Source: an uncultured Lachnospiraceae bacterium
GTDB taxonomy: Bacteria; Bacillota; Clostridia; Lachnospirales; Lachnospiraceae
DNA length: 40,882 bases
NCBI GenBank assembly: GCA_902785055.1
Contig: CACZXG010000008.1
Location: 1 to 40,882 of the forward strand
Direction of reading: 5' to 3'
The notes beneath the pieces are model-generated. The model made no database searches. It was not told the origin of the DNA and worked only from the letters and a program-made list of their open reading frames with translations. This document shows positions 14,215 to 22,210 of this stretch, piece by piece; position 1 is the first letter of the stretch, and each line of letters begins with the position of its first letter. The translations under genes and the position numbers were made by a program.

Positions 14215-14958
14215 ATGGATATGACCAGAGAAGCAATGGAATTTGTCGAAGAACTTGTGAAAAAGTCGGCCCCGGTGCATGACGCAATGGTAATCTGCGG
14301 AAAGACCTACACGAATGAGAAGCTTTACCGTATGGACGAACCGCCGAGAGCGGAGCCGCTGAAGGTGGAGACTTTGACCGGCCTCCTGGAATATGTGACC
14401 GGCTGCAGACTTGAGTATAAATCTAAACCGATGATAATCCATGTATCCGGCCCTACTGAGATTGACTTTTTTTCCGGTCTGGATAACGAAAGAAAGAGAG
14501 AATATCTGTGCCACGCCTCGGCTAATGTGCACAGCTTCCGCTTTGATCAGTGGATGGGGCAGGAAGACTTCATCCTTCGCCTCCAGAGCAATTTCGCGCC
14601 GACAGAGGACCGTGATCTGCTCCTGAAGCTCGCCGGGAACGTGATGGCTCAGAACAATGTGGCCTATGCCGATGACGGCATCACACAGACAGCCACGATG
14701 AAGACTGGAGTATCAAGTGCAGCAAATGTCCAGGTGCCGAATCCGGTCACCCTGGCACCCTACAGGACCTTCCAGGAAGTGGACCAGCCGGTGACGCAGT
14801 ACATCTTCCGCATGAAGATCGCAGGTGACAGTCCGCAGTTCCTCCTTTCCGATGCTTCAAATGGCGTCTGGAAGAACGAGGCGATTGCGAACATCAAAAA
14901 TTACATATCCATGGAAATGGCGAAAAGTGATCTGCAAAACATTGCTTTGATAGGATAA
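14215..14958 (+). CDS. DUF2303/YfdQ-like hypothetical protein
   Basis: A 247-residue protein from ATG 14215, which has TAGGAGGA about 10 bases upstream; ATG 14185 in the same frame lacks a ribosome binding site. It contains EPLKVETLTGLLEYV, a Ser/Phe-rich strand VHSFRFDQWMGQEDFILRL, and FAPTEDRDLLLKLAGNV, similar to the YfdQ/DUF2303 pattern found in phage recombination/replication modules. The C-terminal part is mostly beta strand (TQYIFRMKIAGDSPQFLL). No catalytic motif is apparent. The family assignment is moderate. Confidence 0.65.
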   Translation: MDMTREAMEFVEELVKKSAPVHDAMVICGKTYTNEKLYRMDEPPRAEPLKVETLTGLLEYVTGCRLEYKSKPMIIHVSGPTEIDFFSGLDNERKREYLCHASANVHSFRFDQWMGQEDFILRLQSNFAPTEDRDLLLKLAGNVMAQNNVAYADDGITQTATMKTGVSSAANVQVPNPVTLAPYRTFQEVDQPVTQYIFRMKIAGDSPQFLLSDASNGVWKNEAIANIKNYISMEMAKSDLQNIALIG

Positions 14959-14977
14959 GTGAGAGACGGGAGAAACC

Positions 14978-15829
14978 ATGAATACAAGCTTTGTACTCTT
15001 CACAAAAATCGACGAGGTGGTAAGGGAATTAAGCCTTGAGGAAAAAGGTATGCTCTTTCAGGCTATCCTTGACTACCAGAAGACCGGCGAGGTGCCGGAG
15101 ATGGATAAGCTGCTGAAGGTGGTCTTCCTCCCGATCAAGCACGACATGGATTACTGCGAAGAACAGAAGCAGAAGGCACAGCAGCAGAAGTCCGAAGCTG
15201 GGAAGAAGAGTGCAGAAGCACGTTCAACGAAAGCTAACACCGTTGAACAGAAGGTAACACCGTTGAACGACGTTGAACACCGTTCAACGAAAGCTAACAC
15301 CGTTGAACATAATATAAATGTAGATATAGATGTAAATGTAGATAAGAAGAATAATAACACCCCCCTACCCCCCTCTTCCGAGGGGGAGATGGGTGTGTGG
15401 TCTGATCCTCTGAGGACTCAGTCGAAGAATGGACCGGCGAAGGCACCTGAAAAGAAAAAACAGTCCGAGGTGATGGAGGAGCGTTTTGAACGCTTCTGGA
15501 AAGAGTACCCCAAAAAGGTTGGGAAGAGGGACGCCAGAAAGTCCTTCCTGAAGATCAACCCGTCAGATGCTCTCCTTGGACGAATGATTACCGCTGTGGT
15601 GGCTGCCTCTGCTACCTTCCAGTGGCAGAAAGACAACGGACAGTTTATTCCGAACCCGGCTACCTGGTTAAACCAGCAGAGGTGGGAGGACGAAGTGCGT
15701 CCTGATATGGGTAAGCCTGATCCGAAGCAGGCCCCGCCGAACAGGACGCGGTTCTCGAATTTTGAGGAGCGGCCTTACGACGCGGAGGATGACGCCATAG
15801 GAACGGCGTGGATGGGAAAAGGAGGATGA
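14978..15829 (+). CDS. Replication initiator/helicase-loader-like protein (DUF6291 N-terminus)
   Basis: A 283-residue protein in three parts. Residues 1-60 (SFVLFTKIDEVVRELSLEEK ... LKVVFLPIKHDMD) match a domain common at the start of Firmicutes phage replication proteins. Residues 65-130 are low complexity (Ser/Thr/Asn/Val), encoded by the iterons described separately. The C-terminal part (RFERFWKEYPKKVGKRDARK, then FIPNPATWLNQQRWED) is the usual end of DnaT/DnaD-like phage primosome proteins. It probably opens the origin within its own gene and loads the host helicase. No separate DnaC-like loader is present, so host proteins must complete the replisome. Confidence 0.8.
   Translation: MNTSFVLFTKIDEVVRELSLEEKGMLFQAILDYQKTGEVPEMDKLLKVVFLPIKHDMDYCEEQKQKAQQQKSEAGKKSAEARSTKANTVEQKVTPLNDVEHRSTKANTVEHNINVDIDVNVDKKNNNTPLPPSSEGEMGVWSDPLRTQSKNGPAKAPEKKKQSEVMEERFERFWKEYPKKVGKRDARKSFLKINPSDALLGRMITAVVAASATFQWQKDNGQFIPNPATWLNQQRWEDEVRPDMGKPDPKQAPPNRTRFSNFEERPYDAEDDAIGTAWMGKGG
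15221..15358. other. Probable replication origin: phased iterons plus AT-rich stretch
   Basis: Six CGTT(C/G)AAC octamers start at 15221, 15241, 15261, 15271, 15281 and 15301, all separated by multiples of 10 bp, and are nested in a 29-bp direct repeat with a 60-bp period. The AT-rich run ATAATATAAATG...GATAAGAAGAATAATAA follows at 15309-15358. The copies fall in different codon phases, so DNA rather than peptide is conserved. This is the layout of lambda-O type origins. Confidence 0.75.
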
Positions 15830-15830
15830 T

Positions 15831-16658
15831 ATGTCGGAGGATGGAACTGTCGTGCAGGAGCTGCCATGGTACGCGAAATGCTCACTGGATGACGCGCGGT
15901 GCTTTATCGGTGCCAACCTCAAGACCGTGGCCCGGTGCGTGGTGGCGGTTGGGTACTATCTCAAGCAGGTGCGGGATCGGGAACTGTGGATGGATGCCGA
16001 GGAAGCAGGATATACCTCCGTGTGGGACTTTGCCTCCCGGGAATTTGGAATATCAAAAAGCACGGCCTCAAGGTACATGAGCATAAACGACCGGTTCTCC
16101 GAGGGCGGAGACTCACCGCTCATCCTGGAGAAATACGCAGAGCTGTCAAAGTCGCAGCTTCAGGAAATGCTTTACCTCACAGACCAGCAGGCCGAGGCGG
16201 TGACCCCGGAGACTACGGTGCAGCAGATCCGGGCGATGAGGATCCCGGAGCCGGAGCCGGCGGAGGTGCTGGAAGGGCAGATGTCAATCTCGGAATTCCT
16301 TGATGTTGCGCCGGAAACGGAAGAACCAGAAACGGCGGAATCTGGTTTTATTGTGCGCGAATCTGCCGAAGATGCAGGGTATAAAACCATGAGTGGTCCA
16401 ATAAAACCGTGTGTGGTCGCCATGGATGACCTGATCCCGGAAGAAGAAGCCGCTGCCGTTGCGATATCGCAACAGGAAGGCACCGGGGAACTGATCCTGC
16501 CTGCCAGATGCGAGTATTGTGCGAGGAATGCGGATAACGGTGGCGTGTATGATGACGGACGCACAAGGTGCCCGATACAAGAACACTATTGTCTTCCGAT
16601 GGATGGATTCTGCCACTTATGGGAAAAGCGGAAGGACGGTGAACAGCATGACGATTAA
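15831..16658 (+). CDS. HTH protein with C-terminal cysteine cluster
   Basis: A 275-residue protein. Its N-terminal half has a HTH-like part (SVWDFASREFGISKSTASRY), then MSINDRFSEGG and LSKSQLQEMLYLTDQQAEAV, a pattern seen in many Clostridia phages and loosely like DUF3102/ParB-type DNA-binding proteins. A long acidic linker follows, carrying palindrome copy 3 as VAISQQ at residue 210. The C-terminus is a zinc-site-like cluster, CEYCARN ... RCPIQEHYCLPMDGFCHLW. It is probably a DNA-binding regulator or replication accessory; no function is proven. Confidence 0.75.
   Translation: MSEDGTVVQELPWYAKCSLDDARCFIGANLKTVARCVVAVGYYLKQVRDRELWMDAEEAGYTSVWDFASREFGISKSTASRYMSINDRFSEGGDSPLILEKYAELSKSQLQEMLYLTDQQAEAVTPETTVQQIRAMRIPEPEPAEVLEGQMSISEFLDVAPETEEPETAESGFIVRESAEDAGYKTMSGPIKPCVVAMDDLIPEEEAAAVAISQQEGTGELILPARCEYCARNADNGGVYDDGRTRCPIQEHYCLPMDGFCHLWEKRKDGEQHDD
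16458..16473. repeat. 16-bp perfect palindrome, copy 3 (inside the HTH/zinc gene)
   Basis: GTTGCGATATCGCAAC, read GTT GCG ATA TCG CAA C (VAISQ), in the acidic linker of the HTH/zinc protein. It is identical to the intergenic copy at 1544. Confidence 0.9.
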
Positions 16659-16800
16659 AAACAAATTCAATTTTTTCATTGGGATATTTTGCGGACTGTG
16701 CTTTGTGGTAAATGTCGCAAATGGACGGGATTCATTCGTGTTAGGATTAACTGCATTTGCGGCGATTACAAACTTTATTTGTGCTTTTGTTGAGAGGTGA
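16648..16800 (+). CDS. 50-residue membrane protein
   Basis: ATG at 16648 after GACGGTGAACAGC, overlapping the end of the previous gene by 11 bases. The product has two hydrophobic helices: FNFFIGIFCGLCFVVNVA and FVLGLTAFAAITNFICAFVE. The function is unknown. It is similar to the two-helix mini-proteins often found in phage early operons. Confidence 0.65.
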   Translation: MTIKNKFNFFIGIFCGLCFVVNVANGRDSFVLGLTAFAAITNFICAFVER

Positions 16801-16805
16801 ACAGC

Positions 16806-17123
16806 ATGAGTGACGATACCATTTACAGAGCGGCGGCGATTGATGCCGTGAAGAAATACTTTAAGGAGATGATCAAACTGAACCCGGAAATTCTGGTGGA
16901 CAGCTTAATCACATTGCCGCCTGCACAGTCTGAACCGCAGTGGATTCCGTGCAACAAAAAACCACCAGATAAACCGGGAGTATATTTAGTAACCATGGAC
17001 GATGGAGTATGGACTGCTCATTGGGCTGGAAGTGTAGGAGGATGGATAGCTTATGATCAAGAAAAAATTTTGGCGTGGATGGATAGACCAGCGCCGTATC
17101 GCCCGGAAGGAGAGAAGGAATGA
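16806..17123 (+). CDS. DUF551-containing protein
   Basis: A 105-residue protein. The N-terminal third has ATG at 16806 after GAGAGGTGAAC; the upstream GTG 16797 is possible. The C-terminal part is a clear DUF551 domain: WIPCNKKPPDKPGVYLVTMD, then WIAYDQEKILAWMDRPAPYR. DUF551 is frequent in phages and may help recruit or bind proteins, but its role is unknown. The stop overlaps the next ATG (ATGA). Confidence 0.8.
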   Translation: MSDDTIYRAAAIDAVKKYFKEMIKLNPEILVDSLITLPPAQSEPQWIPCNKKPPDKPGVYLVTMDDGVWTAHWAGSVGGWIAYDQEKILAWMDRPAPYRPEGEKE

Positions 17124-17203
17124 TTTCTTTTTTGATGGGATTCTTAGCCGGAGCGTTGACGCTCGCCGTGGTGGCCGTGATCTTGACGTCGGAGGACAAG
17201 TAA
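17120..17203 (+). CDS. 27-residue single-span membrane peptide
   Basis: ATG at 17120 overlaps the stop of the DUF551 gene and has GGAGAGAAGG upstream. The product is MISFLMGFLAGALTLAVVAV then ILTSEDK, one membrane helix with a short charged end. It is followed by AAGGAGGTGAAGG for the MazG-like gene. The function is unknown. Confidence 0.6.
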   Translation: MISFLMGFLAGALTLAVVAVILTSEDK

Positions 17204-17215
17204 GGAGGTGAAGGT

Positions 17216-17509
17216 ATGACAAAAGCAGAGATTGCAAAGGTGATCGGGAGACCGGCGCTCCTGGAGCAGACCGCAGAAGAGTGTATGGAGTTTGCACATG
17301 TCTGCCTCAAGATAGCACGGAAACTCCGCGGAGAAAACTTCACGCCGGCAGCAATGCCTCTTCTGGAATATGAATTGCACGAAGAGGCAGCGGATGTCAT
17401 CAACTGCATCGACACGTTACACTCTGACGGGATCCTCGATTACGACAGAATATCTGCTATTGCCGCCGGAAAGATGGACCGATGGTCGGAAAGGATTGAG
17501 AGGCAGTAA
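17216..17509 (+). CDS. MazG-like nucleotide pyrophosphohydrolase
   Basis: A 97-residue protein with the all-alpha MazG signature: QTAEECMEFAHVCLKIAR, with Glu pairs for metal binding, then LHEEAADVINCIDTL, the second EExxD motif. The family hydrolyses nucleoside triphosphates, and phage copies may clean the pool or lower alarmone levels during growth. A strong AAGGAGGTGAAGG precedes the ATG. Confidence 0.8.
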   Translation: MTKAEIAKVIGRPALLEQTAEECMEFAHVCLKIARKLRGENFTPAAMPLLEYELHEEAADVINCIDTLHSDGILDYDRISAIAAGKMDRWSERIERQ

Positions 17510-17511
17510 AG

Positions 17512-17757
17512 TTGGGATTCTATGTAAACCAGAGAATCAAAGCGAAATGCCCTCTCTATGAGGGAATCGTGAAGTCAAAGAACTGCAAGATAGCCGGGAT
17601 CCAGTGCGCCTGCATGTGCCCCGGCTCTGATGCGTCTATCATAGTGCGGAGGCACGGCTTTAACGACTTGATGAGGTACAAGCGACAATTCTGCGACAGC
17701 ATTGAGGGATATCGGACGTGTAAGTGTTTCCAGGAACATGCAAGGCACAACAAATGA
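17512..17757 (+). CDS. Cysteine-rich hypothetical protein
   Basis: An 81-residue protein with seven cysteines (KCPLYEG, KNCKIAGIQCACMCPG, CDSIEGYRTCKCFQ), a pattern suggesting a metal site. The start is TTG at 17512, three bases after the MazG-like stop. I know of similar small proteins in Clostridia prophages but no function. It is the last gene of the early operon and ends inside the terminator stem. Confidence 0.65.
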   Translation: MGFYVNQRIKAKCPLYEGIVKSKNCKIAGIQCACMCPGSDASIIVRRHGFNDLMRYKRQFCDSIEGYRTCKCFQEHARHNK

Positions 17758-17784
17758 GGAGTCAGCTTTCGCTGGCTCCTCTTT
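17756..17784. terminator. Bidirectional terminator between convergent genes
   Basis: Stem GAGGAGTCAGC / GCTGGCTCCTC with one G-U pair, loop TTTC, then TTT. It lies over the ends of the rightward early operon and the leftward ribbon-helix-helix gene, closing both. Confidence 0.7.
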
Positions 17785-17947
17785 CGATTTTCTCCGCGAT
17801 TGCGGCGAGGAAAAACTGCCGCATACTTTTGTACCCCTGCCGTTCCGCTGCCTGCTGGAAGGATTCGTACTCCTCCGGTTTAACACGGAAGCGGATTTCT
17901 TTGAGCTTTGAGAGGTACTCAATGGTGTAGTTTTTGTCGTATGCCAT
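17762..17947 (-). CDS. Ribbon-helix-helix (Arc-like) DNA-binding protein
   Basis: A 61-residue protein: MAYDKNYTIEYLSKLKEIRF with KEIRFRVKPEE as a likely ribbon, then helices YESFQQAAERQG and SMRQFFLAAIAEKIE. Two in-frame ATG codons (17950 and 17947) follow GAGGGGGAA on the minus strand. Arc-like proteins bind DNA as dimers and often control their own operon; some are antitoxins. It is cotranscribed with the gene to its right, with only 13-16 bases between. A candidate target is the group of three 12-bp sites at 18367-18440. Confidence 0.75.
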   Translation of the reverse strand: MAYDKNYTIEYLSKLKEIRFRVKPEEYESFQQAAERQGYKSMRQFFLAAIAEKIERGASES

Positions 17948-17963
17948 CATCAATTTCCCCCTC

Positions 17964-18302
17964 TCACCAGTTCTCAAGAATTTTGCCGTCCGGGTCTACG
18001 ATGGAGTGACCAAGCGGATAGTCGTTCTCATGGTCGTAGCAATAGTTGATCGCCAGCGCATCGTTCTTAAACTCAGCGACGAGCTCTCCGTCGTGGTCAC
18101 CGCCGCAGGCGTAAACCTTATAGCCGAAGACGTCATTATAGGTGATTTCTTCAACGCAGATAGGATCGTCACCCTCTTCGATTACGGCGATTAGGCCGTT
18201 CGGGAAGTTCTTCAGCATTCCTTTCGCCTCTTCCAGATCATAAGAACCGTATCCCCAATCGTTATCCTCCCTGTTCATCTCTACTGCGTACCATTTTGCC
18301 AT
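17964..18302 (-). CDS. Acidic hypothetical protein, partner of the ribbon-helix-helix gene
   Basis: A 112-residue acidic protein: MAKWYAVEMNREDNDWGYGS, ICVEEITYNDVFGYKVYACG, and ALAINYCYDHENDYPLGHS. No domain is recognised. It has GAAAGGAG before its ATG on the minus strand and is the first gene of a two-gene leftward operon. The pair could be a lysogeny-expressed or toxin-antitoxin-like unit, but the protein shows none of the known toxin motifs. A small GGCC-ATTGT-GGCC hairpin lies in its leader. Confidence 0.7.
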   Translation of the reverse strand: MAKWYAVEMNREDNDWGYGSYDLEEAKGMLKNFPNGLIAVIEEGDDPICVEEITYNDVFGYKVYACGGDHDGELVAEFKNDALAINYCYDHENDYPLGHSIVDPDGKILENW

Positions 18303-18366
18303 TGTTTTTCTCCTTTCGTCTGGCCATTGTGGCCGGTGTTTTTTGATCTGTCTATATCTTAATTGT

Positions 18367-18440
18367 TTAGCGCACTAATTTCAATCGGCAGAATAGCTAA
18401 AATTAGTGCGCTTATTTTGTGCAATATGTTAGTGCGCTAA
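18367..18440. promoter_or_regulatory. Three related 12-bp sites upstream of terminase
   Basis: TTAGCGCACTAA (18367-18378), TTAGTGCGCTTA (18403-18414) and TTAGTGCGCTAA (18429-18440). The first is the reverse complement of the third, and the first two form a 13-bp inverted repeat with an 18-base loop. They lie between the leftward ribbon-helix-helix operon and the small terminase gene. They may be operators for the Arc-like protein or binding sites (pac/cos) for the small terminase. Confidence 0.7.
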
Positions 18441-18485
18441 AAGCAAAGGGCGCAGAAGAAATCCGAAATCTGTGATGATGACAGC

Positions 18486-18884
18486 ATGGGTAAAGGAAAA
18501 TGGCAAAACTGGATAGAGCCGGACGGACTTCTGCTGATAGAAGGATGGGCCAGGGACGGACTGACCGACGAGCAGATCGCGAAGCAGATGGGCATAAATG
18601 TTGCCACGTTGTATAGATGGAAGGAGCGCTTTTGCGAGATTCGCGACGCCCTAAAAAGGAGCAAAAATCTTGTCGATCTTGAGGTCGAGAATGCCCTCTT
18701 CAAGTCAGCAATAGGTTTTGTTGGCCCTGACGAGAAGTATTATCCGCCGAACATCACTGCCCAGATCTTCTGGCTGAAGAACAGGAAGCCTGCGGCATGG
18801 CGCGACAAACCTGTCGAGGTTGAGAACGACGAGGACACCGGCATTATCATGATGCCGCCGATTAAGGAGGATCCTGATGCCTAA
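18486..18884 (+). CDS. terS: Terminase small subunit
   Basis: A 132-residue protein. A HTH is clear near the N-terminus (DGLTDEQIAKQMGINVATLY), followed by a helical oligomerisation region and FWLKNRKPAAWRDKPVEVEN, a typical end for Firmicutes TerS. It recognises the packaging site and passes DNA to the large subunit. No strong ribosome binding site precedes ATG 18486, so translation may be weak. It overlaps the next gene by eight bases. Confidence 0.85.
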   Translation: MGKGKWQNWIEPDGLLLIEGWARDGLTDEQIAKQMGINVATLYRWKERFCEIRDALKRSKNLVDLEVENALFKSAIGFVGPDEKYYPPNITAQIFWLKNRKPAAWRDKPVEVENDEDTGIIMMPPIKEDPDA

Positions 18885-20319
18885 CGTAGTATGGGAACCT
18901 CAACCGCGCCAGTACATGGCAATGCAGAGACCGGAATATGAGCTGTTCTATGGTGGCGCTGCCGGTGGCGGGAAGAGTGATTACCTGCTGGTGGAGGCAC
19001 TGCGGCAGGTACATCTGCCGAATTATAACGGCATCATCTTCCGTAAGACCTACCCACAGCTCTCCGAGATCATAGACAGGGGGCAGTACCTTTACAAGAG
19101 GGCATTTCCAAAGGTGAGGTACAACGACTCAAAGCACGTCTGGACGTTCCCTTCCGGGGCGAAGATCTTCCTGGGAAACATGCAGCATTCCTCCGATAAA
19201 ATCAACTACCAAGGGAAACGCTATGATTTCATTGGTTTTGATGAATTAACGCAATTTACATGGGAGGAGTACAGCTACCTCTACTCCCGGAATCGACCTT
19301 CCGGTCCTGGGACGAGGGTATACCGCAGGTCAACAGGAAACCCAGGTGGCATTGGTCACGGCTGGGTGAAATCGTATTTCGTGACTGCGGCTCCTCCGAT
19401 GACGCCGGTGGAGCAGGTCATCACGGTGCCTGATCCAGACGGCAGACTCATGACCTACAAGCGGAAGAAGATCTTCATTCCCTCAAAGGTGTGGGACAAC
19501 AAGAAACTCCTGGATGCCGATCCGAACTACATCGCGAACCTCTCGCTGATGGATGAGGCAGACAGGAATGCCCTTCTTGAGGGGAACTGGGATACTTTCC
19601 AGGGGCAGGTGTTTTTAGAGTGGAAGGACAGCCCGGAAGGGTACCAGACGAGACGATGGACGCATGTTATTGATGATTTCCTCATCGACGCAAGCTGGAA
19701 GGTATACAGATCGTTCGACTTTGGTTATGCGAAACCATTCTCTGTGGGATGGACGGCGGTTGACCATGTAGGCCGAATGTATCGCATCCATGAGTTCTAC
19801 GGATGCACACGGCAGCCGAACACCGGCGTGAAGCTGACGCCGCAGGAGATCGCGAGAAAGATCCGCGAGATTGAACAGACCGAACCTAACCTGAAGGGCA
19901 GGAAGATTCTTGGCATTGCTGATCCTGCCATCTGGGACGTCTCCCATGGCGAGAGCATCGCGGAGATGATGGAGAAGGAGGGCGTTTACTTTGACAAGGG
20001 AGACCACAAGAGACTCGCCGGGAAGATGCAGTTCCATTACAGACTCGCATTCGACAAGATGGGAATTCCCATGTTCTATGTGTTCAAGTCATGTCGAGAC
20101 TTCATAAGGACCATCCCGAACCTGGTATATGACGATAAACACGTTGAGGACATAGACACCGAAGGAGAGGACCATATCTACGATGAGCAGAGGTACCTAT
20201 TCATGGAGCACCCACTTAACCCGCGAAAAAATGAAGCGTTTACTCCGCCCACTGAGGATCCGCTGAACCTCTGGGCAGACAGACACCAATACACAGGAGG
20301 ACGAGGACTATATGGCTGA
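18877..20319 (+). CDS. terL: Terminase large subunit (packaging ATPase/nuclease)
   Basis: A 480-residue packaging motor. Walker A is GGAAGGGKS (26-34), Walker B YDFIGFDEL (about 115-123), followed by STGNPGG (coupling region). The C-terminal RNase H-like nuclease begins with RSFDFGYAKPFSVGW at about 273. It cuts concatemeric or circular DNA and pumps it into the prohead through the portal. It starts after AAGGAGG and overlaps both neighbours by eight bases. The cutting mode (headful or cos) cannot be told from the gene alone. Confidence 0.95.
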   Translation: MPNVVWEPQPRQYMAMQRPEYELFYGGAAGGGKSDYLLVEALRQVHLPNYNGIIFRKTYPQLSEIIDRGQYLYKRAFPKVRYNDSKHVWTFPSGAKIFLGNMQHSSDKINYQGKRYDFIGFDELTQFTWEEYSYLYSRNRPSGPGTRVYRRSTGNPGGIGHGWVKSYFVTAAPPMTPVEQVITVPDPDGRLMTYKRKKIFIPSKVWDNKKLLDADPNYIANLSLMDEADRNALLEGNWDTFQGQVFLEWKDSPEGYQTRRWTHVIDDFLIDASWKVYRSFDFGYAKPFSVGWTAVDHVGRMYRIHEFYGCTRQPNTGVKLTPQEIARKIREIEQTEPNLKGRKILGIADPAIWDVSHGESIAEMMEKEGVYFDKGDHKRLAGKMQFHYRLAFDKMGIPMFYVFKSCRDFIRTIPNLVYDDKHVEDIDTEGEDHIYDEQRYLFMEHPLNPRKNEAFTPPTEDPLNLWADRHQYTGGRGLYG

Positions 20320-22210
20320 CATCCCTATCAACATTATGCCGGTCTCCATGGCTGACGCCAGACCGGACCCCGCTGCCGTCACGGCAGGCCGCGCCATTGG
20401 TGAGGCAGAGCTTAAAGCCGCGCAGGACCGCCTGGAGCGGTACAAGGAAGGCAAGGCCAACTACGATGACCGCATCATCGAGAACGAGGACTGGTGGCGG
20501 TTCCTGCACTGGCAGAACTTCAAGCACAGCCCAAGGAAAGTCGAAAACAAGCAGCAGAATTACAATGCGAAGCCTGTCTCCGCATGGCTTTTCAATTCCA
20601 TAATGAACAAGCACGCTGACGCGATGGACAACTTCCCTGAGCCTGCGGTGCTTCCGAGATCTGCAGATGATGAGGGCGCAGCCAAGACGCTCAGTTCTAT
20701 CCTTCCGGTAATCATGGAGAACTGCCGCTTTGAGAAGACATATTCTTCTGTGTGGTGGGACAAGCTGAAAAACGGAGTCGGAGTTTACGGCGTGTTCTAC
20801 AATCCAACGCTTCTCAACGGAATCGGAGACGTGGACATACGTCCGATTGACGTCCTCAACCTGTATTGGGAGCCTGGAATCCAGGATATCCAGGACTCGA
20901 AAGACGTGTTCCTGCTCTCGTTGAAGGATAATGACCAGCTGGAATCAGCGCACCCGGAGCTTAGGGGAAAGCTGAGGGAATCTGGTCTGACACAGAAGCA
21001 ATACCATTACGACGACCACGTGGACACAAGTCATAAGTCCGTGGTGGTGGACTGGTATTACAAGAAGAACAGCGGCGGCAGGGATGTGCTGCACTACGTC
21101 CAGTATGTGGATGACGTCATCCTCTACGCTTCTGAGGATGACCCGAAATACACCGACACCGGCTTTTATAACCACGGGAAGTACCCGTTTGTCATGGAAG
21201 TCCTGTACGAGGAGAAGGGGACGCCGGCGGGATTCGGCCTTATCGACATTATGCGGAATCCGCAGGAGTTTATTGACCGCCTCGACGGCGCGATTCTGGA
21301 CAACGCATTGTGGGCCGCGAAGCCGCGGTATTTCGGTAAAGATTCCATGGGGATCAACGAGGACGAGTTCCTCGATACAAACAAGCAGATCGTGCATACA
21401 ACCGGTTCTCCGAACGAGGATAACCTGAGACCTATTGAGACAAAGGAACTGTCCGGGAATACGCTGTCTGTGCGTCAGGGGAAGATTGACGAGCTGAAGG
21501 AGACCTCCGGGAACCGGGATTTCTCTCAGGGCAGCACAACCGCGGGAGTGACCGCGGCTTCCGCAATCGCGGCGCTCCAGGAGGCTGGGTCTAAAGGCTC
21601 CAGGGACATGATAAAGGGGGCATACCGGGCATATACGGAAATCTGTAACCTGGTGATCGAGCTTGTCAGGCAGTTCTACGACCTCCCAAGGGCTTTTCGC
21701 ATCACCGGAGAGAATGGCCAGCCGGAGTACATCGAGTTTGACAATTCCGGGATGCAGTCCCAGCATATCACCGAATATGGAATGGATTTCGCCACGAAAG
21801 AGCCGATATACGATGTTAAGGTTAAGGCCCAGAAGTCCAACCCTTACAGCAGAACGGCGCAGAATGAGTTGGCGCTCGAGTTCTATGAGCGCGGATTCTT
21901 CAACCCGCAGATGAGTGACCAGGCATTGGCAGCCATTGACATGATGGACTTTGAGGGTAAGGAGCGCGTCCGTGAGACTATCCGTAACAACGGAACACTG
22001 TTTGAGCAGCTCCAGCAGATGACGCAGACCGCGATGCAGCTGGCGCAGGTGGTTGCTGGGCTTAACGGAGACACCAGACCGCTTCAGGCGCTGCAGATGC
22101 AGGCCGGGATTACGCCGGAAGCCTCCCCGCAGATGGCACAGCAGGGGAACAGAGAGTCCAGCTTTGACAGAGCAAGAAGACGAGCAGCGGAGGTGACGGC
22201 AGTACGATGA
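20312..22210 (+). CDS. Portal protein, P22-like
   Basis: A 632-residue protein. N-terminal helices (AAQDRLERYKEGKANYDDRI), then DIRPIDVLNLYWEPGIQDIQ, YDDHVDTSHKSVVVDWYY, a NPQEFIDRLDGAILDNALW stretch and GVTAASAIAALQEAGSKGSR, the long stem/crown-helix region. This is the P22-type portal of short-tailed phages. It forms the 12-subunit ring for packaging and ejection. The C-terminus is Gln/Met-rich helical (barrel). It is coupled to terL and to the protease gene that follows. Confidence 0.88.
   Translation: MADIPINIMPVSMADARPDPAAVTAGRAIGEAELKAAQDRLERYKEGKANYDDRIIENEDWWRFLHWQNFKHSPRKVENKQQNYNAKPVSAWLFNSIMNKHADAMDNFPEPAVLPRSADDEGAAKTLSSILPVIMENCRFEKTYSSVWWDKLKNGVGVYGVFYNPTLLNGIGDVDIRPIDVLNLYWEPGIQDIQDSKDVFLLSLKDNDQLESAHPELRGKLRESGLTQKQYHYDDHVDTSHKSVVVDWYYKKNSGGRDVLHYVQYVDDVILYASEDDPKYTDTGFYNHGKYPFVMEVLYEEKGTPAGFGLIDIMRNPQEFIDRLDGAILDNALWAAKPRYFGKDSMGINEDEFLDTNKQIVHTTGSPNEDNLRPIETKELSGNTLSVRQGKIDELKETSGNRDFSQGSTTAGVTAASAIAALQEAGSKGSRDMIKGAYRAYTEICNLVIELVRQFYDLPRAFRITGENGQPEYIEFDNSGMQSQHITEYGMDFATKEPIYDVKVKAQKSNPYSRTAQNELALEFYERGFFNPQMSDQALAAIDMMDFEGKERVRETIRNNGTLFEQLQQMTQTAMQLAQVVAGLNGDTRPLQALQMQAGITPEASPQMAQQGNRESSFDRARRRAAEVTAVR

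Noticed and set aside
17762-18302. Classical toxin-antitoxin pair
   Set aside because: The ribbon-helix-helix protein fits an antitoxin, but the partner shows no RelE, MazF, HicA or other toxin motif, so only a regulatory pair can be supported.
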